A stretch of 64,000 bases of DNA from Acuticoccus sp965213555 (GCF_965213555.1 NZ_OZ243890.1:1922001-1986000); one strand, 5' to 3'. Shown: positions 50,725 through 59,735, numbered from the stretch's first letter. The notes: a model not told the origin generated them from the sequence alone. Translations and numbers: made by a program.

Positions 50725-51657
50725 TCAGTCGAACAGGCTCGACACCGACTTCTCGAGCGCGGTGCGCGAGATCGCCTCGCCGATGAGCGGCGCGATGGAG
50801 ACGACGCGCAGGCGCTTCGCCTCGCGCACCGCCTCGGTGACGGCGATGCTGTCGGAGATGACGAGCTCCTCGAGTCGCGAGGCCTCGATGCGCGCCACCG
50901 CGCCGCCCGACAGGACGCCGTGGGTGATGTAGGCTGACACGCGGTTGGCGTTCGCCGCGTGCAGCGCGTCGGCGGCGTTGCACAGCGTGCCGCCTGAATC
51001 CACGATGTCGTCGAACAGCAGGCAGTCCCGCCCGGCGACCTCGCCGATGATGTTCATGACCTCCGACTCGCCAGGCTGCTCACGGCGCTTGTCCACGATG
51101 GCGAGCGGCACGTCGATGCGCTTTGCGAGGTCGCGGGCGCGCACCACGCCGCCGACGTCGGGCGAGACGACCGTGAGGTTGTCGAGCCGGTAGCGCTCCT
51201 TGATGTCGCGGCTCATGACGGGGGCGATGTAAAGGTTGTCCGTCGGGATGTCGAAGAACCCCTGGATCTGCCCGGCGTGCAGGTCAACGGTGAGGACGCG
51301 GTCGGCGCCCGCGCGGGTGATCATGTTGGCGACGAGCTTGGCGGAGATGGGGGTGCGGCCGCCCATCTTCCGGTCCTGCCGCGCGTAGCCGTAGTACGGC
51401 ACCACCGCCGTGATGCGCCGGGCCGACGCACGCAGGAGCGCGTCGATGAGGATGAGGAGCTCCATGAGGTTGTCGTTGGCCGGGTAGCTCGTGGACTGGA
51501 TGACGAACACGTCCTCCCCGCGCACGTTCTCGCGGATCTCCACGAACACCTCCTGGTCGGCGAAGCGGCGGACGGCGACGGAGGTGAGCGGCAGGTCGAG
51601 GTAGGTGGAGATCGCCTCGGCAAGCGCGAGGTTGGAGTTTCCAGCAACGAGTTTCAT
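50725..51657 (-). CDS. prs: ribose-phosphate pyrophosphokinase
   Basis: A 310-residue enzyme making PRPP from ribose-5-phosphate and ATP, central to purine, pyrimidine, histidine and tryptophan synthesis. Motifs: MKLVAGNSNLALAEAISTYL start, the ATP-side VVPYYGYARQDRKMGGRTPI, VDLHAGQIQGFFDIPTDNLY and the PRPP loop CLLFDDIVDSGGTLCNAADA. Length and motifs are those of the class I enzyme. The ATG at 51657 is the usual start; an upstream in-frame start exists but is not conserved in the family. Confidence 0.96.
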   Translation of the reverse strand: MKLVAGNSNLALAEAISTYLDLPLTSVAVRRFADQEVFVEIRENVRGEDVFVIQSTSYPANDNLMELLILIDALLRASARRITAVVPYYGYARQDRKMGGRTPISAKLVANMITRAGADRVLTVDLHAGQIQGFFDIPTDNLYIAPVMSRDIKERYRLDNLTVVSPDVGGVVRARDLAKRIDVPLAIVDKRREQPGESEVMNIIGEVAGRDCLLFDDIVDSGGTLCNAADALHAANANRVSAYITHGVLSGGAVARIEASRLEELVISDSIAVTEAVREAKRLRVVSIAPLIGEAISRTALEKSVSSLFD

Positions 51658-51783
51658 GGCGCCATCCTGGAGGATCGCAGGGGAGCGCCTGACGCGCGCC
51701 TCGGTCCTTAGCAAATCGCAGCAGGGCTCGGAACGCCGCCCGGCCGCCTGGCGGACGCCGGCGAGCGGTGCGACATCCATGCC

Positions 51784-52278
51784 TCAGGCGTCGGCGTAGA
51801 GCCAGGCGCGCAGGAGGGCGGCGAGGCGGCGGGCGATGACGTCGAGGTCGGCGTCCTGCACCGAGGCCCAGGGGTCGCCGTCCGAGGCGTTGGAGCGCTT
51901 GCGGCCCGAGATCCTATGCAGCCGTCGGCCTGCAACATCGTGGACGTCGAAGACGTAGAACAGCACCGCGTTGTTGTCGTCGGAGACCGCGGTGAGGGTG
52001 CCCTCCACGGTGAACAGCGCCCGCCCCCCGGGCCGCTTGACGACGTTGAGGCCCTCGCGCTCGGCGCGCTGCCAGATGCGCACGAGGAGGTCGTCGCTGA
52101 TGTTGCCGGGGATGCCCGGGAACGGGGCGAACGCGAAGGTCGCGGTGGCGGGCTCGGCGAGCGGTCGCGCAGGCGCCGCCATGCGTGGCGCGAGGCCGGT
52201 CGCGATGCCGGTGAGCTGCGGCGCCGCGCACGCCGACACGAGCGCGGCCAGCGCGAGGACGGCGAGCCGGCGCCTCAT
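51784..52278 (-). CDS. lipoprotein of unknown function
   Basis: A 164-residue protein with a lipoprotein signal: basic MRRR, hydrophobic LAVLALAALV and the lipobox LVSAC (Cys17). The mature part includes FAPFPGIPGNISDDLLVRIW and VEGTLTAVSDDNNAVLFYVF, resembling small envelope lipoproteins of alphaproteobacteria, but I cannot assign a family. It starts by ATGA overlap with the M24 gene. Confidence 0.7.
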   Translation of the reverse strand: MRRRLAVLALAALVSACAAPQLTGIATGLAPRMAAPARPLAEPATATFAFAPFPGIPGNISDDLLVRIWQRAEREGLNVVKRPGGRALFTVEGTLTAVSDDNNAVLFYVFDVHDVAGRRLHRISGRKRSNASDGDPWASVQDADLDVIARRLAALLRAWLYADA

Positions 52279-53426
52279 CGCCGCACGAAGGCTGGCGCGA
52301 TCGCTGACAGCGGCTCGGCCTCCCCCTCCGTCGTGAGGTACGTGCGGCCGAGGCTCATCGCGGTCGCCTGCTCGACGTCGAGGACGATCATGTGGGCGAA
52401 CAGCACCATGTTCGGCACGATCGCCGCCGAGTTGTCGTGGTAGAACATCGGCCACTGCATCCAGGACGGGGCGAACGCGGCGCCCAGCGAGTAGCCGCAC
52501 GCGTTCAGCCGCAGCGAGCCCATACCATGGTCCTGGAGGACGCGGACGTGGGCGTCGAACACGTCGCCGAAGGTGTTGCCCTCGCGCATCGCTCCGTGGG
52601 CCGCCACGAGCGCGTCGGCGAGCGCGTGCCACATGGCCTCGTGCCGAGGCTTGGGCGTACCGACGACCACCGTGTCCATCATCGCGGCGTGGTAGTGCCG
52701 GTAGACGCCGGCGAACTCCAGCGTGAGCTGGTCGTCCGCATCCAGCGTGCGGCGTCCGGAGTGGTAACGCACCAGGAGCGCGTCCTTGCCCGAGCCGATG
52801 ATGAACGGGTTCGCCGGAGGGTCGCCGCCGCCAGACAGGAGCGCGCCCTGCATCGCGGCATGGATCGCTCCCTCGTCCGCCCCGGGGGCCGCGAGGGCGA
52901 CGCCGGCGCGCCAGGCATCGTCGGCGAGCGCGGCGGCTCGGCGCACGACTGCGATCTCGGCGGGCGACTTGACGCTGATGAGCCGCGGCACGAGCGCGGA
53001 GGCCTCGACCACCGTGGCGAAGCTCCGGAGCTGCTCCTCGAGGCGCTTGCCGTTCCTCGCCGTCAGCCCGTGCGTCTCGGTCTCCACGCCGAGGCGCGCG
53101 CCGAGGAGGTCCATCTCGAACAGGTGGTCCTTCAGCGCCTTGGCGGGGTCGACGCCGGCCCTGTCCGCCCAGACGACGATCTCCTCGACGATGGAGGTCT
53201 GCCGCGCCTGCCTGAGGTCCGGCGCGCGGGCGACGAGGGCGACGCGCCGTTCCTTCGTCACAACCATGCATTGGAAGAAGACGTAGCCGAAGCTGTCGTA
53301 GCCGGTGAGCCAGTACATCGACTCTTGGGCGAACAGCAGCATCGCGTCGAGCTTGTCGGCCGCCATCGCCTCCTGGAGGCGGTCCATGCGCGCGGCGAAC
53401 TCGTCCCGGTCGAAGTGCAGCGCCAT
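52275..53426 (-). CDS. M24-fold (creatinase/aminopeptidase P-like) hydrolase, ectoine hydrolase-like
   Basis: A 383-residue pita-bread-fold protein. The N-terminal domain (SMYWLTGYDSFGYVFFQCMV) and C-terminal M24 domain are present, but the canonical metal-ligand motifs are altered: LTLEFAGVYRHYHAAMMDTV has Glu where Asp is usual, and NACGYSLGAAFAPSWMQWPM lacks the usual HGxG. These variants resemble ectoine hydrolase DoeA and related non-peptidase members; I consider the substrate unproven. No doeB or ectABC genes are in the window. It is coupled to the downstream lipoprotein and follows pgeF by 3 bases. Confidence 0.75.
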   Translation of the reverse strand: MALHFDRDEFAARMDRLQEAMAADKLDAMLLFAQESMYWLTGYDSFGYVFFQCMVVTKERRVALVARAPDLRQARQTSIVEEIVVWADRAGVDPAKALKDHLFEMDLLGARLGVETETHGLTARNGKRLEEQLRSFATVVEASALVPRLISVKSPAEIAVVRRAAALADDAWRAGVALAAPGADEGAIHAAMQGALLSGGGDPPANPFIIGSGKDALLVRYHSGRRTLDADDQLTLEFAGVYRHYHAAMMDTVVVGTPKPRHEAMWHALADALVAAHGAMREGNTFGDVFDAHVRVLQDHGMGSLRLNACGYSLGAAFAPSWMQWPMFYHDNSAAIVPNMVLFAHMIVLDVEQATAMSLGRTYLTTEGEAEPLSAIAPAFVRR

Positions 53427-53429
53427 GGC

Positions 53430-54218
53430 TCAGGCCTCCAGGACGATCGCCGCGATGAGGCTGCCCTGGGCCGCCTCGCCGCGGTGGGTGCGGCGTCGGT
53501 GCGAGAAGAAGCGTGCCTCGTCGGCGTAGGTGTCGCGGCGCACGTCCTCCACGGTGGTGACGCCGGCGTGGGCGAGGCGCGCAGCGACGTAGCCCGGGAG
53601 GTCGAACATCATGCGTCCATCGCGCTCCGCGGGGCGCATGAGCGGTGCGAGGTCGATGCCCTCAGGCGTCCCCTGCCGCGCGGCGTCGACCACGTCGGCC
53701 CCCACCTCGTAGGACGCTTGGGCGATCGTCGGGCCGATGGCCGCGAGGGTGCGCGACGGGTCCGCACCGGCGGCTGCCATCGCCGCCAGCGTCGCCTCGA
53801 GGACACCGCCGATCGCGCCGCGCCAGCCTGCGTGCGCGGCACCGATGACGCCGGCCTGCGGATCGGCGAAGAGGACGGGTGCGCAGTCCGCCGTGCGGAT
53901 GCCGAGCGCGACGCCGCGGGCGGTCGTGACCAAGCCGTCCGCGGCGGGACGTTCCGCGGTGGGCCCGGTCACGGTGTGCGCGACCGCCGAGTGCGTCTGG
54001 TGCAGCGTCACGAGGTGGTCCGACGCGACATCGAGCGCGCTGGCCACCCGCGCCATGTTTTCGGCGATGTTGCCGGGCTGGTCGCCGGAGGTCGTGCCGA
54101 CGTTGAGCGAGGCGTAGGGGCCGGTGGAGACGCCGCCGCGCCTGGTGAAGAAGGCGTGGCGCAGGCCGGGTCGCCGCAGCGCGTCGGCGGCGATGGTCTC
54201 GAGCTCGGCTTGGGGCAC
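53430..54218 (-). CDS. pgeF: peptidoglycan editing factor / laccase-domain PgeF (YfiH)
   Basis: A 262-residue laccase-domain protein. The metal and active-site motifs are visible: HAFFTRRGGVSTGPYASLNV, HLVTLHQTHSAVAHTV, TADCAPVLFADPQAGVIGAA (Cys) and AHAGWRGAIGGV. YfiH-family proteins remove non-canonical L-Ser or similar from muropeptide precursors or act as purine nucleosidases; function depends on the family branch. The GTG at 54218 is supported by an aggggaggg site. Part of the lgt-midA-pgeF cluster common in alphaproteobacteria. Confidence 0.85.
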   Translation of the reverse strand: MPQAELETIAADALRRPGLRHAFFTRRGGVSTGPYASLNVGTTSGDQPGNIAENMARVASALDVASDHLVTLHQTHSAVAHTVTGPTAERPAADGLVTTARGVALGIRTADCAPVLFADPQAGVIGAAHAGWRGAIGGVLEATLAAMAAAGADPSRTLAAIGPTIAQASYEVGADVVDAARQGTPEGIDLAPLMRPAERDGRMMFDLPGYVAARLAHAGVTTVEDVRRDTYADEARFFSHRRRTHRGEAAQGSLIAAIVLEA

Positions 54219-54249
54219 CCCGGCCCTCCCCTGCGGTCGGGCGCTCCTA

Positions 54250-55331
54250 TCAGCCCTCGCGAGCCCCCACAACCGCGAAGCCTGGTGGCGGCTCGGGCCG
54301 CCCGGTCAGCGCCAGCGCCTTGAACAGCGCGCCCATCTCGCCCTCGCCGTCGCCGGCGAGCCGTCGCACCGCCGCGGTGAGCGCGGACCGCTCCACCTCG
54401 CCCGCCGCCGCGCCGAGCGCGCCCGCCCGCTCTAGGAGCCCCAGCGCGAGGAGGAGGTCGCCCTGGCCGACCGGCCCGTGCACCGCCGCGCCCGCGCCCC
54501 GCGCCGCCGCGGCGAGGGCCGCGAAGTCGACGTGGGCGGACAGATCCGCCTCGCCCGGCCGGTCGAGGACGTCGACCGGGGCGTGGGCGCGCACCGCCTG
54601 GAGGGTCTCCCCCTCGCCCGGACCCGCGTAGCCGTAGTCGACGAGGAGGGCGAGGCCGGCCCCGTGGCGTGCGAGCGTCGCGGCGATCTCGGCGACCATC
54701 GCCTCGGCGGCCGGGCCGCAGCTCGCGCACCGCGCCCTCCGGCGCCTCGGCCGGCCATTGCCACAGGGAACGGGCTGAGGCCGAAGGCGAGGCGGCCGTC
54801 CGCGAGGCCGACGGTGCGCTCGTGCCACCGCCCGCTCCGCCGCACGATCTGGCGGATCGGCAGCGCGTCGAAGAACTCGTTGGCGAGGAGGTAGATCGGC
54901 CGCTCGTCCGGCGCACGGTCGGCCCATCGCAGGCACGGATGGAGCGGTTCGAGGCGCGTGCGCTGGGCCGCGCGCAGGCGCTCCGAGGCCTCGACGAGGA
55001 CGACGCGGCTCGCCTCGAGGAAGCCGGGCGCGCCGGCCGCGACGCGCAGGACGTCGGCCATCAAGGTGCCCCGTCCGGGCCCGAGCTCGACGAGGTCGAT
55101 GCGGGCAGGGCTGCCGTCCGCGATCCAGCGCTCGACGAGGAGGGCGCCGAGCAGCTCGCCGAACATCTGGCTGACCTCCGGTGCCGTCACGAAGTCGCCG
55201 GCCGCGCCGAACGGCTCGCGCCGCGCGTAGTACCCGTCCGGATCGGTGAGGCACGCCGCCATGTACTGCGCCACGGTGATCGGTCCGGTGAGCGCGATGC
55301 GGCGGCGCAGGCGCTCCTCGACCGGCGTCAC
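54250..55331 (-). pseudogene. MidA-like SAM-dependent methyltransferase, frameshifted
   Basis: The N-terminal part reads VTPVEERLRRRIALTGPITV through DPDGYYARREPFGAAGDFVT and LVELGPGRGTLMADVLRVAA, then at about 54770 the frame is lost; VRELRP (middle frame) and AAEAMVAEIAATLARHGAGL to FAVVGAREG (third frame) continue the same protein to 54250. Two single-base losses are needed. The intact family (MidA/NDUFAF7) methylates proteins needed for respiratory complex I assembly. The GTG at 55331 overlaps the lgt stop. Real decay or sequencing error cannot be told apart here. Confidence 0.75.
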
Positions 55332-56215
55332 GCGCGGGCCGGCGCGGCGGCGTACGCCGGTCGCGCCAGCGCCCAGGCGACCACCGCGCCGCCGATGAGC
55401 ACCATCGGCGCGGACAGGACCATCCCCATGGTGACCGGACCGAACAGGAAGCCGAGCTGGGGGTCGGGCATGCGGAACACCTCGCCCACGATGCGGGCGG
55501 CGCCGTAGCCCGTGCCGAACAGGCCCAGCGCGAGCCCCGGTCGTCGCAACGCGCCGAGCCCCACGGCGATGACGAGGAGGGCGAACAGCACGAGCCCCTC
55601 CAGCGCGGCCTGGTAGAGCTGGCTCGGGTGGCGCGCCACGGCGTCGGCCGCGAACACCCATGTCCCGCTCGCCCGGTCGTACCCTTCCGGGAACACCATC
55701 GCCCAGGGGACGTCCGCGGGCCTGCCGTAGAGCTCGCCGTTCACGAAGTTCGCGAGGCGGCCGAAGAACAGCCCGATGGGAACCACCACCGCCATGACGT
55801 CGAACACGGCGACGGGCGAGACGCGGTTCAGCCTCGAGTAGGCGAGCACCGCGACGAGGACGCCGACGAGCCCACCATGGAAGGCCATCCCGCCGTCCAT
55901 CAGGCGCAGGATGCGCACGGGGTCGGCGACGTAGGTCGGCAGGTCGTAGACGAGGACGTAGCCGAGCCGCCCGCCGAGGATGATGCCGAGCGTCACCCAG
56001 GTGACGAGGTCGTCCGCGTCCCGCACGCCGGGACGAGGGCGGCCGCCCCACAGCGCGTCCGCGCGCACCAGGCGACGCGCGATCGCCCAGCCGGCGAGGA
56101 TCCCCGCGATGTAGGCGAGCGCGTACCACCGGATCGGCAGGTCCCAGTCGAGGCCCGGCACCGGGATGACGAACGCGTTGGGATCGAACGCCGGGAACGG
56201 CAGGACGGGCAGCAT
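55328..56215 (-). CDS. lgt: prolipoprotein diacylglyceryl transferase
   Basis: A 295-residue inner-membrane enzyme with about seven helices that moves diacylglycerol from phosphatidylglycerol to the lipobox cysteine of prolipoproteins. It shows IPVPGLDWDLPIRWYALAYI, the essential HGGLVG motif and NFVNGELYGRPADVPWAMVF of the family. The C-terminus adds a hydrophobic segment before the Ala-rich end. It is divergent from ubiK. Confidence 0.94.
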   Translation of the reverse strand: MLPVLPFPAFDPNAFVIPVPGLDWDLPIRWYALAYIAGILAGWAIARRLVRADALWGGRPRPGVRDADDLVTWVTLGIILGGRLGYVLVYDLPTYVADPVRILRLMDGGMAFHGGLVGVLVAVLAYSRLNRVSPVAVFDVMAVVVPIGLFFGRLANFVNGELYGRPADVPWAMVFPEGYDRASGTWVFAADAVARHPSQLYQAALEGLVLFALLVIAVGLGALRRPGLALGLFGTGYGAARIVGEVFRMPDPQLGFLFGPVTMGMVLSAPMVLIGGAVVAWALARPAYAAAPARA

Positions 56216-56333
56216 GGCGCTTCTCGTGGTCTCGGTTATCGGCTATCGCGGCAGGGCGCGACGGGACTGTGACGACGTGCGCCGGCCCGACGGCGACGGC
56301 CCGACAGCCCCCAGCCCAAGCCCGGAGAGCGCC

Positions 56334-56633
56334 ATGACCCAGACCAACAATCGCCTGATCGACGAGATCGCCCGCCTCGCGACGGACGCTGCGGCCGTCG
56401 CCCAGGGCGCGCGGCGCGAGGTGGAGACCGTCGTGCGCGCGCAGATCGAGCGGCTGCTCGCCGAGGCGAACGTGGTGCCGCGCGACGAGTTCGAGGCGGT
56501 GAAGGCGATCGCCGTGCGCGCCGCGGACGAGGCCGACGCCCTGCGCGCGCGGGTCGAGGCGCTCGAGGCGATCCACAAGGCGTCCCAGCACGCCGGCGGC
56601 CATGAGGCGGGCCTGCCGGGGCAAGCCTCGTGA
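56334..56633 (+). CDS. ubiK: ubiquinone biosynthesis accessory factor UbiK (BMFP/YqiC)
   Basis: A 99-residue helical protein. RLIDEIARLATDAAAVAQGA, VETVVRAQIERLLAEANVVP and RDEFEAVKAIAVRAADEADA give the coiled-coil pattern of the BMFP family, called UbiK in E. coli, where it helps ubiquinone synthesis and binds lipid. It is divergent from lgt and is followed by a hairpin. Confidence 0.8.
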   Translation: MTQTNNRLIDEIARLATDAAAVAQGARREVETVVRAQIERLLAEANVVPRDEFEAVKAIAVRAADEADALRARVEALEAIHKASQHAGGHEAGLPGQAS

Positions 56634-56653
56634 CGGTTCCGGCCGTGGAACCG
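56634..56653 (+). terminator. hairpin directly after ubiK
   Basis: CGGTTCC and GGAACCG form a perfect 7-bp stem around GGCCGT beginning right after the ubiK stop. No clear U-run follows (GGGACCCC). It may terminate or stabilise the ubiK message before the ybjN-like promoter region. Confidence 0.45.
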
Positions 56654-56799
56654 GGACCCCTCCACCTTTCCATGCCGCACCTTATCTGATCTCCTGCCGG
56701 CGAGAGCGCGGGATTCGATCACCTTCCTGCCGCTGCGCGTCGCCCCAAGCGCGGGTGCCCGTCCGGGCCCCTCACCCCCGCGCGCTGAAAGGATCAGCG

Positions 56800-57303
56800 A
56801 TGAGCTTGATCGACTACGACGAACTGAGCGAGACCGCCAATCCCATCGACCGTATCGAGGAGGTCGCCAACGGCAACGACTGGACCTACGAGCGGGCGGG
56901 CGACGACGAGATCACGATCTCCATCTCCGGGCGGTGGAGCGCCTACCACGTGGCGTTCACCCACATGGACGAGTTCGATTCGCTGCACGTGGCGGTGGCG
57001 TTTGATCTGAAGGTGACCGAGCCGCGGCAGACCGAGGTGATGCGGTTGCTCGCGCTCGTCAACGAGCGCATGTGGATGGGCCACTTCGACCTGTGGTCAA
57101 AGGAGGGGGTGGTGATCTTTCGCCACACCCAGCTCCTCGTGGGTGATGAGGTGCCGGCCTCGGCCCACGTCCAGGCGCTGCTGTCGCACGCCGTAGAGAC
57201 GTGCGACGCGCACTATCAGGCGTTCCAGTTCGTCGTTTGGGCCGGCAAGACCGCGGCGGAGGCGCTGGAGGGGGCGCTGTTCGAGACCGCCGGCGAGGCG
57301 TGA
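56800..57303 (+). CDS. YbjN domain-containing protein
   Basis: A 167-residue protein of the YbjN/type III chaperone-like fold. Typical segments are NPIDRIEEVANGNDWTYERA and EVMRLLALVNERMWMGHFDL, then VIFRHTQLLVGDEVPASAHV. The role of the family is unclear; it has been linked to stress and motility phenotypes in E. coli. The ATG at 56800 has an AAGGATC site. The stop overlaps the proC start (GTGA). Confidence 0.85.
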   Translation: MSLIDYDELSETANPIDRIEEVANGNDWTYERAGDDEITISISGRWSAYHVAFTHMDEFDSLHVAVAFDLKVTEPRQTEVMRLLALVNERMWMGHFDLWSKEGVVIFRHTQLLVGDEVPASAHVQALLSHAVETCDAHYQAFQFVVWAGKTAAEALEGALFETAGEA

Positions 57304-58151
57304 GCGGGGAGGCGACGTTCGAGGACGCGGCACCCGCGCGACGGGTGGAGCCGTCGCCCGCCCGTCCGCTCGTCCTTGTCGGCGCGGGCAAGATGGGCGG
57401 CGCGCTGCTGGAGGGCTGGCTCGCCGCGGGCTTCGATCCTCGCGCGCTCGTGGTCGTCGAGCCGAGCCCCGACCCCGAGCAGGCCGCCCTGACCGCGCCC
57501 GGCCTCACCGTCGTCGCCGAGCCGCCCCGGCGGCCGGCCCACACGCTGGTGCTCGCCGTCAAGCCGCAGGTCATGGACGAGGCGCTGAGCGCGCTGGGCC
57601 AGGCGGCGGACGAGCGCACCCTCGTCGTCTCCATCGCCGCGGGCATCACCATCGCAAGGCTCGGTGAGTTCGCTTCCGGACCCATCGTGCGCGCGATCCC
57701 CAACACGCCGGCGGCCATCGGCGAGGGCATGACCGCGGCCGTCGCCGCCGGGGCGAGCGAGGCGGACGTGGCGTTCGCCGACCGGCTCCTGGGCGCCGTC
57801 GGGCGGGTCGCGTGGGTCGAGGACGAGGCGCTCATCGACGTCGCGACCGCGGTGTGCGGGTCTGGACCCGCCTACGTCTTCCACCTTGCCGAGGCGCTGG
57901 CGAGCGCCGGCGCGGCCGAAGGCTTGCCGCCCGACGTCGCCGCGATGCTGGCGCGCCAGACGGTGGTCGGCGCCGGTGCGCTCCTTGGGCGCAGCGCGCT
58001 TGATCCGGCCACGCTGCGCCGCAATGTGACCTCTCCGGGAGGCACCACCGCGGCCGCGCTCTGCGTCCTCGCCGACACCGGCGCGCTGACGGAGCTCATG
58101 ACCCGCGCCGTCCACGCCGCGACGGTGCGCTCCCGCGAGCTCGGCCGCTAG
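57300..58151 (+). CDS. proC: pyrroline-5-carboxylate reductase
   Basis: A 283-residue NAD(P)H-dependent enzyme making proline. The Rossmann motif LVLVGAGKMGGALLEGWLAA, LAVKPQVMDEAL, IPNTPAAIGEGMTAAVA, the helix VCGSGPAYVFHLAEALASAG and the C-terminal NVTSPGGTTAAALCVLADTG match ProC. GTG 57300 overlaps the ybjN stop, so the two are co-translated. The stop codon is the first base of a palindromic repeat. Confidence 0.94.
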   Translation: MSGEATFEDAAPARRVEPSPARPLVLVGAGKMGGALLEGWLAAGFDPRALVVVEPSPDPEQAALTAPGLTVVAEPPRRPAHTLVLAVKPQVMDEALSALGQAADERTLVVSIAAGITIARLGEFASGPIVRAIPNTPAAIGEGMTAAVAAGASEADVAFADRLLGAVGRVAWVEDEALIDVATAVCGSGPAYVFHLAEALASAGAAEGLPPDVAAMLARQTVVGAGALLGRSALDPATLRRNVTSPGGTTAAALCVLADTGALTELMTRAVHAATVRSRELGR

Positions 58152-58252
58152 AGCATCCTGGGTCCTCTCAGACCCAGATAAGATGCTCTAGCTTCTTGAC
58201 CAAGAGCGGTCTTTTTGGGGTTTGGTGGTTCCACCTAACCCCAAACCGCTCT
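58149..58252. repeat. tandem palindromic element after proC
   Basis: The first palindrome (58149-58190) has outer arms TAGAGCATC and GATGCTCTA around inner arms CTGGGTC and GACCCAG. The second (58203-58252) has outer AGAGCGG/CCGCTCT, then TTTGGGGTT/AACCCCAAA and GGTGG/CCACC. The outer TAGAGCAT pattern resembles extragenic repeats common in Hyphomicrobiales genomes. It probably ends the proC message and may act in both directions. Confidence 0.7.
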
Positions 58253-58372
58253 AGGCGCCGTCGCGTGATCGGAGCGCGCGGCTCCGGGCGCGAGCGTCAT
58301 CGTGCGTTCGGGGGCGACCTCGCGCCGGATCCCCTCCGGACGTGAGGCGCCCTCGCCAAAGGGAGGATCGGC

Positions 58373-59266
58373 GTGTCGCCGCGTGACCGCATCATCGACG
58401 CCACATTCGGCCTCATCGGCGAGCGCCCCTTCGACAGGGTGACGCTCCAGGCCATCGCGGATGCCGCGGGGGTCAGCCTTGCCGCGCTCGCCTCCGAGTT
58501 CCCGACCCGCGGGCACATCCTCGATGCGTTCGTGCGGCGGATCGACGACGAGGTCCTCGCCGGCGAGTACGGCGACATGGCCGACGAGGCGCCGCGCGAG
58601 CGCCTGTTCGACGTTTTGATGGCGCGCCTCGACGCGCTGCGGCCGCACCGCGCGGCGATCCGCTCGCTCGCCCGCTCGGCCCGCGCCGACCCGGCGCTGG
58701 GGCTCGCGCTCAACGGCATGGCGGTGCGCTCGCAGGCTTGGATGCTGGCGGCCGCGGGCATCGGGATCGGCGGCTGGCGCGGGCGGCTCGCGGCGCAGGG
58801 CCTCGCGGTCGCCTTCGCCCGCGTGCTGCGCGTCTTCGTCGAGGAGGACGACCCTGGCCTGCCGCGCACCATGGCGGCCCTCGACCGCGAGCTGCGCCGC
58901 GCCGAGGAGCGGCACGGTCGCTTCGCGCGCTGGTTCGGCCCAGCGGTGCAGCCACGGGCGGCGGCGAGCGCTGCCGACGTGCCGTTCCCGGAGGAGGCGA
59001 TGCCCGCCGCCGCGGCCGAACCCCTCGACCCGACCGTCCCCCCACGGGCCGATCCGGCCGCCGGGACGAGCCCCGCCGCGCCTGCCGACGTCCTCGCCCC
59101 AGCCGCCGCCACCTCGGTCGAGGACGGGCAGGAGCTGCCGGCGTCCGTCGACGCCACGCTGTCGCCGGCCGATCGGCCACCGGCCGCAGCGCCGAACACA
59201 ACCGTTGACACGGCGGAGGAGCCGGATGACGACGGTGCTACCGGAGGGGACCCGAGCCGAGCATGA
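58373..59266 (+). CDS. TetR/COQ9-like regulator with disordered C-terminus
   Basis: A 297-residue protein. The first 60 residues form a TetR-type helix-turn-helix (ATFGLIGERPFDRVTLQAIA then DAAGVSLAALASEFPTRGHI), followed by a helical domain resembling COQ9-like proteins (ERLFDVLMARLDALRPHRAA, AVRSQAWMLAAAGIGIGGWR). The last 110 residues are Pro/Ala-rich and likely disordered. A GTG at 58373 follows gggagg. It overlaps csaA (ATGA). COQ9 proteins bind isoprenes in ubiquinone synthesis, so this may be a lipid-binding protein instead of a repressor. Confidence 0.7.
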   Translation: MSPRDRIIDATFGLIGERPFDRVTLQAIADAAGVSLAALASEFPTRGHILDAFVRRIDDEVLAGEYGDMADEAPRERLFDVLMARLDALRPHRAAIRSLARSARADPALGLALNGMAVRSQAWMLAAAGIGIGGWRGRLAAQGLAVAFARVLRVFVEEDDPGLPRTMAALDRELRRAEERHGRFARWFGPAVQPRAAASAADVPFPEEAMPAAAAEPLDPTVPPRADPAAGTSPAAPADVLAPAAATSVEDGQELPASVDATLSPADRPPAAAPNTTVDTAEEPDDDGATGGDPSRA

Positions 59267-59604
59267 CCGCGACGACCTCGTTCGACACCTTCCTCGAGGT
59301 CGACGTGCGGGTCGGCACCGTCGTGTCCGCCGAGCCGTTCCCGGAGGCCCGCAAGCCCGCGATCAAGCTCACCATCGACTTCGGCCCCGAGGTCGGCGTG
59401 AAGCGCTCGTCGGCGCAGATCACCGAGCACTACGCGCCGGACGACCTCGTCGGGCGCAAGGTGATGGCGGTGGTGAACTTCCCGCCACGCCAGATCGGCC
59501 CCTTCATGTCGCAGGTCCTCACGCTCGGCTTCGCCGACGCCGCCGGCGCCATCGTCCTCGCCGTGCCGGACGGCGACGTGCCCGACGGCGCACGCCTGAT
59601 GTAA
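59263..59604 (+). CDS. csaA: tRNA-binding chaperone-like protein CsaA
   Basis: A 113-residue OB-fold protein. DTFLEVDVRVGTVVSAEPFP and KPAIKLTIDFGPEVGVKRSS followed by AVVNFPPRQIGPFMSQVLTL and the VLAVPDGDVPDGARLM end match CsaA and related tRNA-binding domains. In Bacillus CsaA is linked to protein export. The ATG at 59263 overlaps the upstream stop. It precedes an AT-rich segment. Confidence 0.92.
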   Translation: MTATTSFDTFLEVDVRVGTVVSAEPFPEARKPAIKLTIDFGPEVGVKRSSAQITEHYAPDDLVGRKVMAVVNFPPRQIGPFMSQVLTLGFADAAGAIVLAVPDGDVPDGARLM

Positions 59605-59735
59605 GACCGCGTTGCGCTCCAAGCATCTCAAAGCACGCGCCTTCTGAACGCGTCCCGTTCCAAGCAGTCAACGCCTCGAACACAACATCGCCGAGCGACA
59701 AGTCTCAAAAGTGTGGAATAAGTAGCATAAATGAT

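Noticed and set aside
58297..59631. Long minus-strand frame across the TetR/COQ9-like and csaA genes
   Set aside because: Low-complexity shadow of the plus-strand genes, which have clear HTH and OB-fold motifs.
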